Shown here: positions 15,630 to 25,025 of the stretch, piece after piece | Numbering within the stretch: the first letter of the stretch is position 1 | Layout of the letters: each line of letters opens with the position of its first letter | Source of the DNA: Candidatus Desulfopertinax cowenii | GTDB lineage: Bacteria > Bacillota > Desulfotomaculia > Desulfotomaculales > Desulforudaceae | Reading direction: 5' to 3' | Assembly (NCBI GenBank): GCA_001899445.1 | Contig: MPOA01000006.1 | Coordinates: forward strand, 248,001-312,000 | DNA: 64,000 nucleotides | Made by a program: the position numbers and the translations under genes | Notes under the pieces: model-generated | What the model saw: only the letters and a program-made list of their open reading frames with translations | Told to the model about the DNA's origin: nothing | Database searches by the model: none

Positions 15630-17473
15630 TTGAGCAGTTGAGTCTGGGTGCCGTTTACCTGGGGGAGGGCCGTTGCGCTTTCCGCGTGTGGGCGCCGCGA
15701 GCCAGAAACGTTGCGGTGCACCTAGACGCCCCGCGGGAGCAGGTGATTCCGCTGGCGCGGGGCAAGCGGGGTCACCACCACGGGGTGGCGGCCGGGGTGG
15801 AGCCGGGCAGCCTTTACTTCTACCGGCTGGACGGGCGGGAAGAGCGGCCTGATCCCGCTTCCCGGTACCAGCCGCAGGGCGTCCACGGCCCGTCGCAGGT
15901 GGTCGACCCACGCGCCTTTGCCTGGTCGGACCACTGCTGGTTCGGCCCGCACCACCGGGACTTGGTGCTGTATGAACTCCACGTGGGAACCTTTACGCCC
16001 GAAGGAACTTTTGAGGCGGTGATCCCTCACCTGGATGAACTGCGTAAACTGGGCGTCACCGCCATCGAACTGATGCCGGTCGCTCAGTTCCCGGGCAGCC
16101 GGAACTGGGGTTACGACGGCGTCTATCCCTTCGCGGTGCAGAATTCCTACGGCGGCCCGGAGGGCTTGCGGCGGCTGGTGGACGCCTGCCACGCACGGGG
16201 GCTGGCGGTGATTCTGGACGTGGTCTACAACCACCTGGGACCGGAGGGGAACTACCTCGAAGACTTCGCGCCCTACTTCACGGACCGTTACCGCACCCCG
16301 TGGGGCGCGGCGCTGAACTTCGACGGGCCCGACAGCGATGAGGTGCGCCGTTTCTTCATTGAAAACGCACTTTACTGGCTAACGGATTTCCATATAGACG
16401 GTTTCCGGCTGGATGCCATTCACGCCATTATGGACCAGGCGGCACAACCCTTCCTGGCAGAGCTGACCGCCGCGGTGCACCAACGGGCAGAACGGTTGGG
16501 CTACCGAGTGCTGGTAATCGCCGAGAGTGACCTGAACGATGCCCGGGTGATCCGGCCGCGGGCGGCGGGGGGCTACGGCTTCGACGCCCAGTGGGCCGAC
16601 GACTTCCACCATGCCCTGCACGCCCTGTTAACGGGGGAACGGAACGGCTACTACCGGGACTTCGGCACGTTGCAACACCTGGCCCGGGCCTTCCGGAACG
16701 GGTACGTGTACACCGGGCAGTACTCCGCCTACCGCCGGCGGCGCCACGGCAACATGCCGCACCAGTGCGCCGGACACCGGTTCGTGGTCTTCGCGCAGAA
16801 TCACGACCAGGTGGGAAACCGGGCGGGGGGTGACCGGCTAAGCACGCTGACCTCCTTCTCTGGACTGAAGCTGGCAGCCTGCGCGGTGATGTGCTCACCG
16901 TTCGTGCCCCTGCTGTTTATGGGCGAGGAATACGGGGAGACGGCACCCTTCCAGTACTTCACCAGCCACTCGGATCGGGAACTTGTGGAGGCGGTCCGGA
17001 AAAGGCGCCGGGAGGAGTTCGCCGCCTTCAGCTGGGACGAGGTACCCGACCCCCAAGACGAGACGACCTTTCTCCGGTCCCGGCTCCAACACGACCTGCG
17101 CCGCCAGGGGCGCCACCGTGCACTTTACGAGCTTTACCGCGAGCTGATCCGCCTGCGCCGGGAACTGCCGGCTCTGGCGGAACTGAACCGGGAGAATGTG
17201 GAAGTCGGCGTTTACGAGCGGGAACGAGTGTTGTCCGTCCGCCGCTGGTGCGGCAACGACGAGGTGTGGATCATCTTTTCCTTTGGCACCACCGGGGTAA
17301 CCGTCACTTTGCCCGTGCCGCCAGGGCGCTGGCGCAAGCTCCTGGATACCGCGGAAGCCCGGTGGCTGGGAGAAGGCAGCCCGGTCCCGCTGGAACTGGA
17401 ATCCGCGGGGGAGGCCCGGATCACCTTGCCCCCCGAGACCTGCCTGTTGTTCGCCCGGATGGAGGAGGAGTAG
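15626..17473 (+). CDS. treZ: malto-oligosyltrehalose trehalohydrolase
   Basis: 615-residue GH13 enzyme that releases trehalose from maltooligosyl-trehalose. An N-terminal E-set domain (about residues 1-95, FRVWAPRARNVAVHLD) precedes the barrel. The catalytic Asp is residue 263 in GFRLDAIHAI and the acid/base Glu is residue 300 in VLVIAESDLND. FAQNHDQVGNR carries the third carboxylate. These segments are typical of TreZ rather than glycogen branching enzyme, and treY in the same operon confirms the choice. Cytoplasmic. Confidence 0.94.
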   Translation: MIEQLSLGAVYLGEGRCAFRVWAPRARNVAVHLDAPREQVIPLARGKRGHHHGVAAGVEPGSLYFYRLDGREERPDPASRYQPQGVHGPSQVVDPRAFAWSDHCWFGPHHRDLVLYELHVGTFTPEGTFEAVIPHLDELRKLGVTAIELMPVAQFPGSRNWGYDGVYPFAVQNSYGGPEGLRRLVDACHARGLAVILDVVYNHLGPEGNYLEDFAPYFTDRYRTPWGAALNFDGPDSDEVRRFFIENALYWLTDFHIDGFRLDAIHAIMDQAAQPFLAELTAAVHQRAERLGYRVLVIAESDLNDARVIRPRAAGGYGFDAQWADDFHHALHALLTGERNGYYRDFGTLQHLARAFRNGYVYTGQYSAYRRRRHGNMPHQCAGHRFVVFAQNHDQVGNRAGGDRLSTLTSFSGLKLAACAVMCSPFVPLLFMGEEYGETAPFQYFTSHSDRELVEAVRKRRREEFAAFSWDEVPDPQDETTFLRSRLQHDLRRQGRHRALYELYRELIRLRRELPALAELNRENVEVGVYERERVLSVRRWCGNDEVWIIFSFGTTGVTVTLPVPPGRWRKLLDTAEARWLGEGSPVPLELESAGEARITLPPETCLLFARMEEE

Positions 17474-17477
17474 TTTG

Positions 17478-19913
17478 ATGCAGCGTTACATCTGCATCCA
17501 CGGTCACTTTTACCAGCCGCCGCGGGAAAACCCGTGGCTGGAGGATATCGAACTCCAGGATTCGGCCTATCCGTACCACAATTGGAACGAGCGGATCACC
17601 GACGAGTGCTACGCCCCGAACAGTGCTTCGCGGATCCTGGACGGCGAGGGTCGGATCATGAAGATTGTCAACAACTACGCCAAGATCAGCTTTGACTTCG
17701 GCCCTACGCTGCTTTCCTGGATGGAGACCAAAGCACCAGACACTTACCAGGCGATCATCCAGGCCGACAAGGAAAGCCAGCAGCACTTTTCCGGTCACGG
17801 TTCGGCCATGGCCCTCGTGTACAGCCACATGATCATGCCCCTGGCCAACCGGCGCGACAAGCACACCCAGGTGATCTGGGGAATCCAGGATTTCGAGTAC
17901 CGTTTCGGCCGGCGGCCGGAGGGAATGTTTTTACCGGAGACCGCGGTAGACCTCGAAACACTTCAAGTCCTGGCCGAACACGGCATCCGCTTCACCCTCC
18001 TAGCCCCGCACCAGGCCCGGCGGATGCGCAAGCTGGGTAGCAAGCACTGGCGGGAGGTGGAATCCAGAGGCGTTGATCCGTCCATGCCCTACCGGTTGCA
18101 CCTGCCCGACTCGGACCGGACGATCGACATCTTTTTTTACGATGGTCCCATCTCGCGAGCCATCGCCTTCGAAGAGCTGCTCGCTAACGGGGAACACCTG
18201 GTCCAGCGGTTGCTGGGCGGTTTTGACGACGCGCGCAGCTGGCCCCAGCTCGTCCACATCGCCACCGACGGCGAGACCTACGGTCACCACCACCGGCACG
18301 GGGATATGGCGCTGGCCTATGCCCTGCACCACATCGAGGCCAATAACCTGGCGCGGCTTACCAACTACGGGGAATACCTGGAAAAACACCCGCCCACCCA
18401 CGAAGTGGAGATTATTGAAAACTCTTCCTGGAGCTGCGCCCACGGGGTAGAACGGTGGCGTAACAACTGCGGCTGCAACTCCGGCATGCACCCGGGGTGG
18501 CACCAGGAGTGGCGGGCGCCGCTGCGGGACGCCCTGGACTGGCTCCGAGACACGCTGGCCCTCCGGTACGAGGAACACGCCCGCCGTTTCCTCCGGGATC
18601 CCTGGGAAGCACGGAACGGGTATATTGCGGTGGTCCTGAACCGCTCGCCGGAGAACGTCGAACGGTTTCTGCAGGCTCATGCCGTGCGCAAGATTTTGCC
18701 GCCGGAGGAACAGGTCACGGCCCTGAAACTGCTCGAACTGCAGCGGCACGCCATGTTGATGTATACCAGTTGCGGCTGGTTCTTTGACGACATCTCGGGG
18801 ATCGAAACCACACAGGTAATCCAGTACGCCGGCCGGGTGATCCAGCTCGCCGAGGAACTATTCAACAGCAAACTGGAGCCCCAGTTTCTCGAGCGGCTGG
18901 CACGGGCGAAGAGCAACGTTCCTGAACACCGGAACGGCGCCCACGTGTACGAGAAGTTCGTCAAGCCGGCGGTGGTGGATCTGCCCAAGGTAGGCGCCCA
19001 TTACGCCATCACTTCGCTGTTCGACCGGTACGAAGACCAGTCGTGCATCTACTGCTACACCGTCGACCAGGAGGACCGCCGGGACACGATAACGGGGAAG
19101 GCCAAGCTGGCGGTCGGGCGGGCACGGTTCACCTCATTGATCACGCGGGAGTCGGAGACCCTGAGCTACGGGGCGCTGTACTTCGGCTACCACAACCTGA
19201 ACGGCGGTGTCCGGGTGTACCGCGGGGAGGAAGCCTACCAGGAAATGGTGAAGGGGGTGACGGCGGCCTTTGAGCGCGCCGACCTTCCCGAGGTGATCCG
19301 GCTGCTGGACCAGTACTTCTCCGGCATGACCTACTCCCTGCGCGAACTCTTCCGGGACAAGCAGCGGGAGATCCTGGAACTGATTCTCGAATCCACGCTT
19401 TCGGAGGTAGAGACGGACTGTCACCGGTTCTATGAACGTCACGTTTCCTTAATGCGGTTTCTAAAACACCTGGGCATTCCCCAGCCCAAGACCCTCCACA
19501 CCGCCGCCGAGTTCGTGCTGAACACCCGTCTGCGCCAGGCTTTTCTGGAGGAGGTGCCGGACCTCGAACGCATCACCGCCCTGCTGCACGAAGCCGAAAC
19601 GCTTGGTGTTCAACTCCACGGCAACGAACTCAGGTACGCGCTGGAACGAACCCTGGAACGGATGGCGGAACGGCTGGCGGACAGCCCCGCGGATCTGATG
19701 CTGCTCCAGAACCTGGACGCGATGATCGGTACTACCCGTTCCCTGCCGTTTGAGGTGGATCTCTGGAAGGTGCAAAATATCTACTACAAGCTTTTGAATA
19801 CCGTTTACCCGATTCTCCGGGGCGATGCCACGCAGGGGGACGAGAGTAGCCGGGTATGGGTCAACCATTTTGACTCCCTGGGCGAAAAACTGCGGATGCG
19901 AAGGGGCACCTGA
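17478..19913 (+). CDS. GH57-family glycoside hydrolase with DUF3536 C-terminal region
   Basis: About 811 residues. The N-terminal GH57 fold begins YICIHGHFYQPPRENPW, has FLPETAVDLETLQVLAE (the Glu of the conserved PE motif) and VHIATDGETYGHHHRHGD (the conserved Asp region). The C-terminal half is the helical DUF3536 region. GH57 enzymes act on alpha-glucans (amylase, amylopullulanase, branching). The exact specificity is unknown, but its place between treZ and treY suggests trimming or debranching of the glucan feeding trehalose synthesis. ATG at 17478 has GGAGG 9 nt upstream; a TTG at 17475 is possible. Confidence 0.85.
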   Translation: MQRYICIHGHFYQPPRENPWLEDIELQDSAYPYHNWNERITDECYAPNSASRILDGEGRIMKIVNNYAKISFDFGPTLLSWMETKAPDTYQAIIQADKESQQHFSGHGSAMALVYSHMIMPLANRRDKHTQVIWGIQDFEYRFGRRPEGMFLPETAVDLETLQVLAEHGIRFTLLAPHQARRMRKLGSKHWREVESRGVDPSMPYRLHLPDSDRTIDIFFYDGPISRAIAFEELLANGEHLVQRLLGGFDDARSWPQLVHIATDGETYGHHHRHGDMALAYALHHIEANNLARLTNYGEYLEKHPPTHEVEIIENSSWSCAHGVERWRNNCGCNSGMHPGWHQEWRAPLRDALDWLRDTLALRYEEHARRFLRDPWEARNGYIAVVLNRSPENVERFLQAHAVRKILPPEEQVTALKLLELQRHAMLMYTSCGWFFDDISGIETTQVIQYAGRVIQLAEELFNSKLEPQFLERLARAKSNVPEHRNGAHVYEKFVKPAVVDLPKVGAHYAITSLFDRYEDQSCIYCYTVDQEDRRDTITGKAKLAVGRARFTSLITRESETLSYGALYFGYHNLNGGVRVYRGEEAYQEMVKGVTAAFERADLPEVIRLLDQYFSGMTYSLRELFRDKQREILELILESTLSEVETDCHRFYERHVSLMRFLKHLGIPQPKTLHTAAEFVLNTRLRQAFLEEVPDLERITALLHEAETLGVQLHGNELRYALERTLERMAERLADSPADLMLLQNLDAMIGTTRSLPFEVDLWKVQNIYYKLLNTVYPILRGDATQGDESSRVWVNHFDSLGEKLRMRRGT

Positions 19914-19914
19914 G

Positions 19915-22776
19915 ATGATGTATCCGGAACGCATTCCGGCGGCCACCTACCGGCTCCAGTTCAACCAGCAGTTCCGCCTGGCCGACGCCCGGGCATTGGT
20001 GCCGTACCTCCATGCGCTGGGCATCACCGACCTTTACGCTTCGCCCCTGCTCCAGGCCCGGCGGGACAGCGCCCACGGTTACGACGTCACCGATCCCACG
20101 CGGCTGAACCCGGCGTTAGGGGACGAGGAGGAATTCGCCGCGCTGGCCAAAGAACTGCAGGAGCACGGGATGGGGCTGGTGCTGGACATCGTGCCCAACC
20201 ACATGGCTGCCAGCGGCGAGAACCCGTGGTGGCGGGATGTGCTCCGGCACGGCCCGGAGTCGCCGTACGCGGGTTACTTCGACATCGACTGGCAGCCGGC
20301 CCGTTCGGGCTTAGCCGGTAAAGTGGTACTCCCGATTCTTGGCGACCGTTACGGCCGGGTGCTGGAAAACCGGGAACTGACTCTGGCGCTGACCGAGGAC
20401 GGTTTTGTGCTTCGCTACCGCGAACGGACTTTGCCGGTCAACCCCCGCTCCCACGGCCGGATCTTGGCCCACCGGCTGGATGCCGCCGCCGCGGCCCTCG
20501 GGCCGGAACACCCGGTGCTGCTGCAGTTCGTGGACCTGGCCAACTTGGCCGGCCGCCTTCCCGGCCGCCCGACGGCGGCCTTCCGGCAGGTTACGGAAAG
20601 GCTGTGGCAGCTGTATAACAGTTACCCGGAAGCAAAATCGCTTATTGATGAAAACCTGCAAATTTGGAACGGCCGCCGGGGCGACCCCCGCAGTTTTGAC
20701 CGCCTGGACGGATTGCTGACCGAACAGTGCTACCGGCTCACCTTCTGGCGGGCGGCAAACCAGGAACTCAACTACCGGCGGTTTTTTGACCTCAGCGACC
20801 TGGTGTCGGTGCGGGTGGAGGATGAAGAGGTGTTTTCCGCCACCCACGGGCGTATCCTGCGGCTGGCCAAAGCAGGCTGGATCACCGGGCTGCGCATCGA
20901 CCACATCGACGGCCTGCACGACCCGGAATCCTACCTGCGCCGGCTCCAGGGCCGGCTTTCCAGGGCTGAAGGGCGTAACGGCTTTTACGTGGTGGTGGAA
21001 AAGATCCTGGGTGGGAATGAGGAACTACCCGACTGGCCGTGCCACGGCACGACGGGCTACGATTTTATGAACCTGGTGAACGGGCTGTTCGTGGACGGGC
21101 GCGCGGAAAAAGAGTTGGAAGAGATATACGCCCGGCTAGGGGGCACCGAGACCGACTTCGCCGCGGTGGTTGAGTCCCACAAACGGCGGATGGCTAGGGA
21201 ACTGTTCGCGGGGGAGATGCGCGCCCTTGCTCGGCGGCTGGGCCGACTGGCGGAGCGGGACCGCCACGGGCGCGACCTGACCCTGAACGAACTGGAAGCG
21301 GCCTTGGTGGAGGTAACCGTGTGCCTGCCCGTGTACCGGACCTACACCCGCGACTTCCGGATAGCCGCCCGGGACCGGCAATACATCGAGGGCGCCGTCG
21401 CCACCGCCCGGCGGCGGCAGTCTGAACGGGGCCCGGCCCTGGAGTTTTTGCGCCGGGTGCTGTTACTGGAGTTTCCGGCTAACCTGCCCGCGGCGGACCG
21501 GGAAAGCTGGCTCTCGTTCGTCATGCGCTGGCAGCAGTTCACCGGGCCGATCATGGCCAAGGGTTTCGAGGATACCGCCCTGTATGTCTACAACCGGCTG
21601 GTTTCCCTCAATGAGGTGGGGGGCGAGCCCCGGCACATGGGGGTACCGGTGGCGGAATTCCACCAGCGCAACCGGGCCAAGCGGGAAAGCTGGCCCCACT
21701 CCTTGAACGCCACGTCCACCCACGACAATAAGCGCAGCGAGGACGTGCGCACGCGGATCGACGTCCTCTCGGAGATCCCGGCGCTGTGGGGGGAGCGGCT
21801 GGACCGGTGGCGCCGCTGGAACCGTCCTCGGAAACCGGTGGTGCACGGCCAGCCCGTTCCGGACGACAACACCGAACTGTTACTCTATCAGACCCTGGTC
21901 GGGGCCTGGCCGTTGCGGGAAGGAGAAGTACCCGCCTTCCGAGAACGACTGCAAAACTACGTGGTCAAGGCGGCCCGGGAGGCCAAGGTCCACACCAGCT
22001 GGCTTGACACCGACACCAACTACGAGAACGCCTTGGTGGAGTTCGTGGCCGCGATCCTGGAACCCGGGGCCGAAAACCGGTTCCTGCCGGACTTCGTGCG
22101 GTTTCAGCAGCCGATTTCTTTCTACGGGGCGCTGAACTCCCTGGCGCAGGTCCTGCTGAAGATCGCCGCGCCGGGGGTGCCCGACTTCTACCAGGGGACG
22201 GAGCTCTGGGACTTCAGCCTCGTTGACCCGGACAACCGGCGTCCGGTGGATTTCCAGACGCGGGCGGCGCTGCTGGCGGCGCTGCAAGAGCGGGAAAAGA
22301 AAGACCGCCCGGCGCTGCTGCAGGAAATGCTCACCGGCTGGAAAGACGGCCGGGTGAAGCTGTACCTGACTTACAAAGCACTGCACTTCCGCCGCGCCCA
22401 CCAGGAGTTGTTCGTGGCCGGGGAGTACATACCCCTGGAAGCCACCGGGCGCGGGGAAGAACACGTCTGCGCCTTCGCGCGGCGCCTGGGTGGCGTCTGG
22501 GCGCTGGTGGCGGTTCCCCGGCTACCCGTGCGGCTCCTGGAAGCCGCCCGGCCGCCGGCGGAAAAGGAGACCCGGGCCGAAGCGCTGCGGATCGGGTTCC
22601 CCCTGGGTGAAGAGGTCTGGGATAATAGCGTCTTGCTCCTGCCCGGACACGCCCCGGGCCGCTGGCGCAACGTCCTGACCGGGGAGGCAGCGACCGCTGC
22701 GGCAGGGGACAAGCGCCTGCCGCTTGCCGGGGTATTTGGCCAGTTTCCGGTTACGCTGCTGGCGGGAGAGTCTTGA
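19915..22776 (+). CDS. treY: malto-oligosyltrehalose synthase
   Basis: 953-residue GH13 isomerase that turns the reducing-end alpha-1,4 link of a maltooligosaccharide into alpha,alpha-1,1. The start is ATG at 19915 (or 19918), behind AAGGGG and directly after the GH57 stop; the longer frame from 19825 would lie inside the GH57 gene. Signature segments include PAATYRLQFNQQFRLADA at the N-terminus, VLDIVPNHMA, GLRIDHIDGLHDPE (nucleophile), YVVVEKILGG (acid/base) and LNATSTHDNKRSEDVR. With TreZ it makes trehalose without ADP- or UDP-glucose. Confidence 0.95.
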   Translation: MMYPERIPAATYRLQFNQQFRLADARALVPYLHALGITDLYASPLLQARRDSAHGYDVTDPTRLNPALGDEEEFAALAKELQEHGMGLVLDIVPNHMAASGENPWWRDVLRHGPESPYAGYFDIDWQPARSGLAGKVVLPILGDRYGRVLENRELTLALTEDGFVLRYRERTLPVNPRSHGRILAHRLDAAAAALGPEHPVLLQFVDLANLAGRLPGRPTAAFRQVTERLWQLYNSYPEAKSLIDENLQIWNGRRGDPRSFDRLDGLLTEQCYRLTFWRAANQELNYRRFFDLSDLVSVRVEDEEVFSATHGRILRLAKAGWITGLRIDHIDGLHDPESYLRRLQGRLSRAEGRNGFYVVVEKILGGNEELPDWPCHGTTGYDFMNLVNGLFVDGRAEKELEEIYARLGGTETDFAAVVESHKRRMARELFAGEMRALARRLGRLAERDRHGRDLTLNELEAALVEVTVCLPVYRTYTRDFRIAARDRQYIEGAVATARRRQSERGPALEFLRRVLLLEFPANLPAADRESWLSFVMRWQQFTGPIMAKGFEDTALYVYNRLVSLNEVGGEPRHMGVPVAEFHQRNRAKRESWPHSLNATSTHDNKRSEDVRTRIDVLSEIPALWGERLDRWRRWNRPRKPVVHGQPVPDDNTELLLYQTLVGAWPLREGEVPAFRERLQNYVVKAAREAKVHTSWLDTDTNYENALVEFVAAILEPGAENRFLPDFVRFQQPISFYGALNSLAQVLLKIAAPGVPDFYQGTELWDFSLVDPDNRRPVDFQTRAALLAALQEREKKDRPALLQEMLTGWKDGRVKLYLTYKALHFRRAHQELFVAGEYIPLEATGRGEEHVCAFARRLGGVWALVAVPRLPVRLLEAARPPAEKETRAEALRIGFPLGEEVWDNSVLLLPGHAPGRWRNVLTGEAATAAAGDKRLPLAGVFGQFPVTLLAGES

Positions 22777-22818
22777 GCCTGTTCAACTGGACTTTGACAC
22801 CGCTCACCATAAGAATCC

Positions 22819-24572
22819 TTAAAAATCAAGGGTTTGCGGGCGCGAAAAAGTGACGTACCACTACATTTTGCCATTCTCTGGATGATTGGTTTGTGTTAAC
22901 AGCGCCACCCGCGGCGGCGGTTGGATACCCAAAGCGCGAAACGCTTCATAGGCCTTACCCTCCAACCCGTTACGACAGAGGTAGGCCTGGTTATCAAAGG
23001 TGAGTTCCACCGCTCGCAGTTGTTGTAGGTCCTGGATGAGGGATGTGTACTCGACTTCGCTTTCTGCTAATTTGAGACTGCGCTGCAGTGCCGATTCCAG
23101 AACCAGTGCCAGGAAACAGACCATCACATGCGCCCGCACCCGCCGGTCTTTCCAGTGGTAGACCGGCCGGAGGTCGAGGGTGGACTTGAGTTCCCGGAAG
23201 GCACGCTCCACCCGCCACAGTTCCTTGTATGCTTCGGCGGCCTCGGCCGCGGAGAGGGCGGCGTTGATGCGCAAGATGTACTTGCCATCGTAACGCGCCT
23301 CCTCCTCCAGCACCTTGCGGTTAATGCTGGCCGCACCATTTAGATCCAGGTAGCGCCGGTATCCACGGTGGCCGATGAGCGCTTTGGGTCCATCAGCCTT
23401 AAGCTTGGCTTCCAGTCTGGCGACCATGTCTTCGCGGGCCAGGCGGTCGCGTTCCGCCTCGGCCGGATTGTAACAGACGACGTAGCGATCGATGTCGTGC
23501 CAAACTTCCTTGACCCGGAGGTTCTCTTTCACGACCTTGTACCGGCCGCCGGTCTTCAAGACGGCGTTCACGGCCTTGCTCCGGCGCATCTTTACGCCGA
23601 CGATGTATTCGATCTGGGCGAACTCCAGTTCGTCCAGCAGGGCCGGACTAACCATGCCGCGGTCGCCGACAAAGATCACCCGCCGCAACTGGAAGCGCTC
23701 CCGGACATCCTTGATGGCGGCCCTGAAAGTATTGATGTCGGCGGTGTTGCCGGGAAACACGTGGTGGGCCACCGGGATGCCCTCGCGGGTCATCAAGAGG
23801 CCCACGACGATCTGGACGCGATCCGAACGCTGATCCTTGGAATGACCGTGGGTACCCAGTCCTTCCGGACCCCGGCCTTCGAAGTAGGTGGAGGTGGTAT
23901 CCCAAAAGACCATGTCCAGTTCTATATTGAAAAGGTTTCTGGTTTCAGCAAACAAAGCGTTTTCAATGGTTTCCTTGTGATCGATTAGAAAGTCCAGTGC
24001 CCGGTAGAAGTGCTGCAGTTCAAGGTCGGCGAAAGCAGGCCGCTGGATGCTCTTGACCCACCGGTGGACCGCCCGCTTCGAGAGCGGGTCACAGATGCGG
24101 TTCAAGACCATCGCGTAGACCGCTTCATCCAGCCGGCTGTTGCTTTCGGTCTGGTTTAGAAGGTGCTTTAATAGACGAGCTAAGCCCAGTTTGGTCCAGA
24201 GGTGTCCGAAGATCAGTTCGGTGCCCCATTCCCGGGCCGACTGGACCAGAAAGTCGGCCGCCTGGGCTTGGATCCAGCGCTTTTTCGAAAACTTGGCCAG
24301 GCCTTCGATGAGTCGGTCCAGCTTTTGCTCCTGGAACTCTTCCAGCCGACCCAGATTGGCCACCGTCTTCTGGCGCACCTTACCGTTTTCGCGTACGCTT
24401 TCGACGATCAGCAGGTAACTGCGCTGGGAGCCGTCCTTGTTGGTGAAGGTCTTAACTCTTGGATACATAGCACGATTATTATACCATATACATTACAGAA
24501 AGAAAAGACATAAACTGGTAGCCGTAGCACTACATTTGCGCATTTTTCAAAGAACAACTCTTGATTTTACTG
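22819..24572 (-). mobile_element. IS1634-type insertion sequence
   Basis: A transposase gene flanked by imperfect inverted repeats. The left end (22821-22851) reads AAAAATCAAGGGTTT then GCGAAAAAGTG. The right end, reversed (24541-24570), reads GTAAAATCAAGAGTTG then TTTGAAAAATG. The outer block (A)AAATCAAGrGTT is the best-matched part. No convincing target-site duplication was found, so the outer boundaries are approximate. It separates the trehalose operon from an AT-rich two-gene module. Confidence 0.75.
22861..24468 (-). CDS. IS1634-family transposase (IS4-like DDE)
   Basis: 535 residues and apparently intact. The N-terminus (SQRSYLLIVESVRENGKVRQ) and the DDE-domain segments LDMVFWDTTSTYFEG (first Asp), VIFVGDRGMVSPALLDELEF (second Asp) and the late YKELWRVERAFRELKSTLDL (the YREK-like Glu) are typical of IS1634 elements. 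The stop lies about 10 nt inside the left inverted repeat. No frameshift or internal stop, so the element may be active or recently inserted. Confidence 0.93.
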   Translation of the reverse strand: MYPRVKTFTNKDGSQRSYLLIVESVRENGKVRQKTVANLGRLEEFQEQKLDRLIEGLAKFSKKRWIQAQAADFLVQSAREWGTELIFGHLWTKLGLARLLKHLLNQTESNSRLDEAVYAMVLNRICDPLSKRAVHRWVKSIQRPAFADLELQHFYRALDFLIDHKETIENALFAETRNLFNIELDMVFWDTTSTYFEGRGPEGLGTHGHSKDQRSDRVQIVVGLLMTREGIPVAHHVFPGNTADINTFRAAIKDVRERFQLRRVIFVGDRGMVSPALLDELEFAQIEYIVGVKMRRSKAVNAVLKTGGRYKVVKENLRVKEVWHDIDRYVVCYNPAEAERDRLAREDMVARLEAKLKADGPKALIGHRGYRRYLDLNGAASINRKVLEEEARYDGKYILRINAALSAAEAAEAYKELWRVERAFRELKSTLDLRPVYHWKDRRVRAHVMVCFLALVLESALQRSLKLAESEVEYTSLIQDLQQLRAVELTFDNQAYLCRNGLEGKAYEAFRALGIQPPPRVALLTQTNHPENGKM

Positions 24573-24738
24573 GGTTTGTGGAAGCGAAAGGGCGTTTTGC
24601 TGTCAAACTTCCATTCAAACGGAGAAACAAAGCGTGACTTCGTAGACAGATGTCGCCTTTCGGACTTCGGCCTAGCGCAGAAAATCACCGGAATCAAGAA
24701 TAAGGTTTGTCGGCATGCCAGGCTGATGACACAAATCG

Positions 24739-24779
24739 TGTAATATATACTTGACATTTTGTAAAATATATATTACACT
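24739..24779 (+). promoter_or_regulatory. promoter overlapped by a perfect inverted-repeat operator
   Basis: TTGACA at 24751-24756 and TACACT at 24774-24779 with 17-nt spacing form a sigma-A-type promoter for the Xre gene. TGTAATATATA (24739-24749) and TATATATTACA (24767-24777) are perfect 11-bp inverted repeats that flank the -35 box and run into the -10. This is the layout expected for autorepression by the downstream regulator. Confidence 0.7.
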
Positions 24780-24824
24780 TGCCATGTATATTTACATAAT
24801 ATCTTATAAAAGGTGGGAGGGGGC

Positions 24825-25025
24825 TTGAAAAATCATGTTAAGTCAGCACGTATAGAACGCAACCTGACACAGCAACAGTTGGCTGATTATGTGGGAGTTA
24901 CCCGACAAACTATCAATTTAATTGAAAAAGGCAAATATAACCCATCTTTAAAATTATGTTTAGCCATTTGTCATTCCCTTAATAAAACGTTAAATGATTT
25001 ATTTTGGAGAGAGGTGAATGAATAA
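24825..25025 (+). CDS. small Xre-family HTH transcriptional regulator
   Basis: 66 residues that are almost entirely one HTH_3 domain: RIERNLTQQQLADYVGVTRQ, then TINLIEKGKYNPSLKLCLAI. The TTG at 24825 is preferred because GGGAGGGGGC lies directly upstream; a GTG at 24813 would bury that site. It is AT-rich, unlike the flanking genes. Its stop overlaps the next start by 1 nt (TAATG). Such small regulators usually bind inverted repeats in their own promoter, and one is present upstream. Confidence 0.88.
   Translation: MKNHVKSARIERNLTQQQLADYVGVTRQTINLIEKGKYNPSLKLCLAICHSLNKTLNDLFWREVNE

Noticed and set aside
22855-24537. The repeated GTANCACTACATTT at 22855-22868 and 24524-24537 as a target-site duplication of the IS.
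   Set aside because: Both copies lie inside the inverted repeats, and the left one includes the transposase stop codon; a real duplication would lie outside the ends.
24530-24757. Short frames on both strands between the IS end and the Xre promoter.
   Set aside because: They overlap each other, the IS end and the promoter, and lack ribosome-binding sites.
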